Shown piece by piece: positions 61,039 to 64,000 of a stretch of 64,000 bases of DNA. Position 1 is the stretch's first letter; each line of letters opens with the position of its first letter. This DNA is from JBALVT01 sp045110675 (lineage in GTDB: Bacteria; Pseudomonadota; Gammaproteobacteria; Pseudomonadales; Halieaceae): assembly GCA_045110675.1 (NCBI GenBank), contig JBGCGJ010000004.1, forward strand, positions 31,639 to 95,638, given 5' to 3'. A model generated the notes under the pieces. That model did not search any database. It was not told the origin of the DNA and saw only the letters and a list, made by a program, of their open reading frames with translations. Position numbers and translations under genes: made by a program.

Positions 61039-62301
61039 TTAGTGAGCGACGCCAGCGGCGCCGTGTTCATCGATGAGCGCGCCGCTGTTGAAGCGGTTGA
61101 TAGAGAAAGGTTGGGCTAGAGGGTGCGGGCGATCGTTTGCCAAGGTATCAGCGAATACATAACCGGACCCCGGGGTTGCTTTAAAACCACCCGTGCCCCA
61201 GCCACAATTGAAATAAAGTCCTTTCACCGACGTATCACTGATAATTGGACTGGCGTCCGGACAGGTGTCGACGATACCACCCCACTGACGATTCATGCGC
61301 ACTCGACTAAAGGCCGGAAACAATTCACAAATAGCTTGCAGCGTGTGTTCAATGACGTGAAAAGAGCCGCGCTGCCCGTAGCCGTTGTAGCCATCGACAC
61401 CGGCGCCAATGACCAGATCACCTTTATCGGATTGGCTGACGTAGCCGTGCACTGCGTTCGACATCACCACAGTGTCGAGGCAGGGCTTTAGAGGTTCAGA
61501 TACCAACGCCTGTAGCGGGCGGGATTCAATCGGCAGTCGCAAACCTGCCATGGCCGCGACAACTCCGGAGTTTCCGGCGGTGACACAACCCACCTTATTC
61601 GCGCCGATAAATCCCTTGCTGGTTTCCAAGCCCACGACAGTACCATTTTGTCTGCGTATTCCCGTGACTTCACATTGCTGTATGAGATCGACACCCAGTG
61701 CATCGGCTCCTCGAGCATAGCCCCAAGCCACAGCGTCGTGTCGCGCTGTGCCTCCTCTGGGCTGCCAGGAAGCTCCCAGTACCGGGTACCTAGCGTCGGG
61801 TGATATGTTGAGTAGCGGCACAATTTTCTGTATCTCCTGGGGAGACAAGACTTCGCCATCGATGCCGTTGAGTCGGTTGGCGTTGACGCGTCTTTCGATG
61901 TCACGCATGTTTTGCAGGTTGTGTCCCAGGTTGAGAACGCCGCGCTGGCTAAACATGACATTGAAATTAAGTTCCTGGCTCAGGCCCTCCCAAAGTTTGA
62001 GAGACAATTCGAATAATTGAGAGGCTTCATCCCAGAGGTAGTTCGAGCGGATAATAGTGGTGTTTCTAGCAGTGTTGCCCCCGCCGAGATAACCCTTTTC
62101 CAGCACGGCGATATTGCTAACCCCGTGAACACTTGCCAAGTAATATGCGGTTGCCAGACCGTGCCCACCACCGCCTACAATAACAACATCGTAGTGTTTT
62201 TTTGGTTGAGGGCTACGCCAAGCTCGCTGCCAGTTTTCATGATAGCTGAGCGAGTTTTTTAGCAAACTCAATGCAGAGTATCGGGGTTTGCTCGTTGTCA
62301 T
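61039..62301 (-). CDS. soxB: Sarcosine oxidase beta subunit
   Basis: Beta subunit of 420 residues and the catalytic flavin subunit. FAD-binding KHYDVVIVGGGGHGLATAYY, VLEKGYLGGGNTARNTTIIR, the covalent FMN-linking His in GGTARHDAVAWG, and WGGIVDTCPDASPIISDT near the end are typical. ATG at 62301 is used; an in-frame TTG four codons upstream is less likely. First gene of soxBDAG, 93 bp after the cleavage-enzyme gene. Confidence 0.95.
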   Translation of the reverse strand: MTTSKPRYSALSLLKNSLSYHENWQRAWRSPQPKKHYDVVIVGGGGHGLATAYYLASVHGVSNIAVLEKGYLGGGNTARNTTIIRSNYLWDEASQLFELSLKLWEGLSQELNFNVMFSQRGVLNLGHNLQNMRDIERRVNANRLNGIDGEVLSPQEIQKIVPLLNISPDARYPVLGASWQPRGGTARHDAVAWGYARGADALGVDLIQQCEVTGIRRQNGTVVGLETSKGFIGANKVGCVTAGNSGVVAAMAGLRLPIESRPLQALVSEPLKPCLDTVVMSNAVHGYVSQSDKGDLVIGAGVDGYNGYGQRGSFHVIEHTLQAICELFPAFSRVRMNRQWGGIVDTCPDASPIISDTSVKGLYFNCGWGTGGFKATPGSGYVFADTLANDRPHPLAQPFSINRFNSGALIDEHGAAGVAH

Positions 62302-62394
62302 GTGTACTCTCAAAACCGGTGGATCAGCGACGTGCTATTTGAGCAGCACAGGGCAGGTACGTGCAAGATGTTGGAGCAATTTTCTTTTCACTCG

Positions 62395-63312
62395 TTAAGG
62401 CGTTACCGGCGGGCGTTTAACCAGCTGCATTTTGTCTCTGACCTGTGCTGGATTCATCAGTGTCGCGCCCATATTACTGACGATTGTTGCAGATTTTTCC
62501 ACCAGTTGGGCATTGGTGGCCAATTGTCCTTGCTCAAGCCACAAATTGTCTTCCAGGCCCACCCGGACGTTGCCGCCTGCCAACACCGCCGCAGCGACAA
62601 AGGGCATTTCATTACGGCCTATCGAGAACGCGGAGAAGGTCCAGTTCTCCGGTGTGTTGTTGTCCATGGCCATAAACGTATTGAGGTCATCGGGAGCACC
62701 CCAGGGGATACCCATGCACATTTGTATCATCACTGGATCGAGGATGATCCCTTCCTCAACCAATTGTTTGGCAAACCACAGGTGTCCTGTCTCGAACACT
62801 TCTATTTCTGCTCGTACGCCAAGGTCGGTAATCATTTGTCCCATTGCCCGCAGCATGCCCGGGGTGTTGGTCATAACATAGTCGGCTTCGGCAAAGTTCA
62901 TAGTCCCGCAATCCAGCGTGCAAATTTCCGGGAGGCATTCGGCAACGTGTACCATTCTCTCGGTCGCGCCAACCATATCGGTGCCCGCGTCTTTTAGCGG
63001 AAGCGGAGATTCAGGGTCGCCAAATACCACATCACCGCCCATGCCCGCGGTCAGGTTGATCACTACATCGGTATCAGAGTCGCGAATCCGGTCGACAACT
63101 TCTCGGTACAGTTCCGGCCTGCGGCTGGGTACGCCGGTGTCGGGTTCACGCACGTGGCAGTGGACGATAGCCGCGCCCGCTTTCGCCGCGTCCAGCGCGC
63201 TCTCTGCAATCTGTTGGGGAGAGCGTGGCACATGGGGTGAACGATCTTGGGAACTACCCGATCCGGTGACGGCACAGGTGATAAAAACTTCCCGGTTCAT
63301 TTCAAGAGGCAT
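62395..63312 (-). CDS. Beta-keto acid cleavage enzyme (BKACE, DUF849), possible dehydrocarnitine lyase
   Basis: A 305-residue Zn-dependent TIM-barrel enzyme. The metal and catalytic motifs are GAAIVHCHVREPDTGVPS, VVINLTAGMGGDVVFGDP, CTLDCGTMNFAE and GNVRVGLEDNLWL. BKACE enzymes condense beta-keto acids with acetyl-CoA to give a CoA product and acetoacetate; one clade (CdhC) cleaves dehydrocarnitine towards betaine. Its position just upstream of sarcosine oxidase, behind a GlxA/CdhR-type regulator, favours that role, but the substrate residues are not diagnostic to me. ATG at 63312 has GGGAG 7 nt upstream. Confidence 0.85.
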   Translation of the reverse strand: MPLEMNREVFITCAVTGSGSSQDRSPHVPRSPQQIAESALDAAKAGAAIVHCHVREPDTGVPSRRPELYREVVDRIRDSDTDVVINLTAGMGGDVVFGDPESPLPLKDAGTDMVGATERMVHVAECLPEICTLDCGTMNFAEADYVMTNTPGMLRAMGQMITDLGVRAEIEVFETGHLWFAKQLVEEGIILDPVMIQMCMGIPWGAPDDLNTFMAMDNNTPENWTFSAFSIGRNEMPFVAAAVLAGGNVRVGLEDNLWLEQGQLATNAQLVEKSATIVSNMGATLMNPAQVRDKMQLVKRPPVTP

Positions 63313-63470
63313 AACAAACTCCCTAGTATTATTTCGCCCACCGCGTGCTCTGTGCGTCAGTGTGGCCCAGTGTTGAGCAGCTTGCCTAGGCCAACTGCTT
63401 CGTGCTTTACCAAATACGAATCAGATTAAACGAATTCCGCAGTCGAGTGAAACATTCATGGCGAGCTCTA

Positions 63471-64000
63471 TCAGGAGCTCAGGCCAACTCTCAATCCCGT
63501 ATTGGCATTGCGCAGTGTGCTCGGCGGCGAGCCGTATTGTGCGACAAAGGCTCGACTAAAAGCGGATTGCGAATTGAAACCACAGCGCACAGCAATATCT
63601 TGCAGTGGCAGTACGGTGTCCAGAGCCATTCTATGGGCTTCGGCGAGGCGCAACTGTCGATAGTATGACGCCGGGCTGCGGCCGATCACGCTGCGAAATA
63701 GCATTTCCAGTCGTCGTGTTGATAGACCTACTCGGGCGGCGATGTCGGCGATGGTCAGCGCATCTTCGAAGTGAGATTCCATTTCTGAAATCGCCTTTGC
63801 CAAATGGGGCGCATATTTTCGCAAGCGAGCGATGGATACCAGGCTCTGCGGATCACCACCTGGATGAGCGACATCATAGGTGAAAGCAGCGGCCACCCGT
63901 TCGGAGATTTCCCTGCCGCAACGGGAGGCGATCAGATGTAGCATCATGTCGATGCAGGCCGAGGCCCCACCACAGGTAAACATTCTTCCACTGATGACAA
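63471..64000 (-). CDS. GlxA-subfamily AraC regulator (GbdR/CdhR-like), 5' end cut by window edge
   Basis: Transcription factor read on the minus strand and open to the window edge, so its N-terminal DJ-1/PfpI-like ligand domain is mostly missing (only VISGRMFTCGGASACIDMML of it is seen). The C-terminal AraC-type DNA-binding domain is complete: LTIADIAARVGLSTRRLEML, SPASYYRQLRLAEAHRM, LQDIAVRCGFNSQSAFSRAF. Regulators of this architecture control betaine and carnitine catabolism (GbdR, CdhR) next to soxBDAG and BKACE genes, as here. Confidence 0.85.
   Translation of the reverse strand, partial: VISGRMFTCGGASACIDMMLHLIASRCGREISERVAAAFTYDVAHPGGDPQSLVSIARLRKYAPHLAKAISEMESHFEDALTIADIAARVGLSTRRLEMLFRSVIGRSPASYYRQLRLAEAHRMALDTVLPLQDIAVRCGFNSQSAFSRAFVAQYGSPPSTLRNANTGLRVGLSS

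Noticed and set aside
1..64000. CRISPR arrays, tRNA/rRNA genes, insertion sequences or prophage
   Set aside because: No spaced short repeats, no cloverleaf or rRNA sequence, no transposase, integrase or phage structural genes were seen on either strand.

Overview
The window is one contiguous stretch of a gammaproteobacterial chromosome at roughly 50% GC. The two housekeeping blocks are the classic gammaproteobacterial ones: eno-ftsB-ispD-ispF-truD-pcm-(DUF368)-nlpD-rpoS-...-fdxA-mutS on the left and recA-recX near 41 kb. Gene content (D-glutamate catabolism, sarcosine oxidase, a BCCT transporter, a TPR lipoprotein of the PEP-CTERM type, bufferin genes, a selenoprotein) fits a free-living, probably marine heterotroph. 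I cannot name the genus. No tRNA, rRNA, CRISPR array, insertion sequence or prophage was seen.

Layout. 1-7284: cell division, isoprenoid (MEP pathway), tRNA/protein repair, lipid carrier recycling and sigma-S; surE is missing from its usual place between truD and pcm. 7432-10188: small VOC/MDR/DUF1080 operon and an unknown membrane protein. 10313-13310 (minus): mutS then fdxA. 13447-40352: about 27 kb of accessory genes separating mutS from recA. This accessory block contains (a) an ECF41 sigma factor with a matching promoter in front of a cytochrome-b-like gene, followed by decayed gene fragments; (b) a DUF1223/protease/FHA operon divergent from a bufferin operon whose precursor carries two copies of the core; (c) a minus-strand operon for N-acyl-D-amino acid and D-glutamate catabolism (ggt, D-aminoacylase, dgcN, dgcA) with a divergent aspartoacylase-like gene; (d) a 379-residue thioredoxin-fold selenoprotein split by an in-frame UGA with a well-formed bacterial SECIS hairpin; (e) a soluble double-PAS chemoreceptor, an aromatic amino acid permease and a cyclophilin lipoprotein. 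40482-42251: LexA-type promoter, recA, attenuating terminator, recX. 42254-50493: acyl-CoA catabolism genes (a long/short acyl-CoA dehydrogenase pair, an atypical crotonase, SDR, MDR, carboxylesterase) and a BCCT transporter. 50649-55778: two large TPR proteins flanking a small secreted protein. 56028-64000 (minus): an AraC/GlxA-type regulator (cut by the window edge), a beta-keto acid cleavage enzyme, soxBDAG (tetrameric sarcosine oxidase) and a hydroxyisobutyrate-dehydrogenase-like gene, read as a betaine/carnitine-to-glycine pathway.

The most notable items are the selenoprotein at 33345-34484 (an ordinary gene finder would split it in two), the duplicated bufferin precursor with an intercistronic hairpin hiding the next start codon, the ECF41 module and the D-glutamate island. 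All functional statements are from reading motifs; no database search was run.
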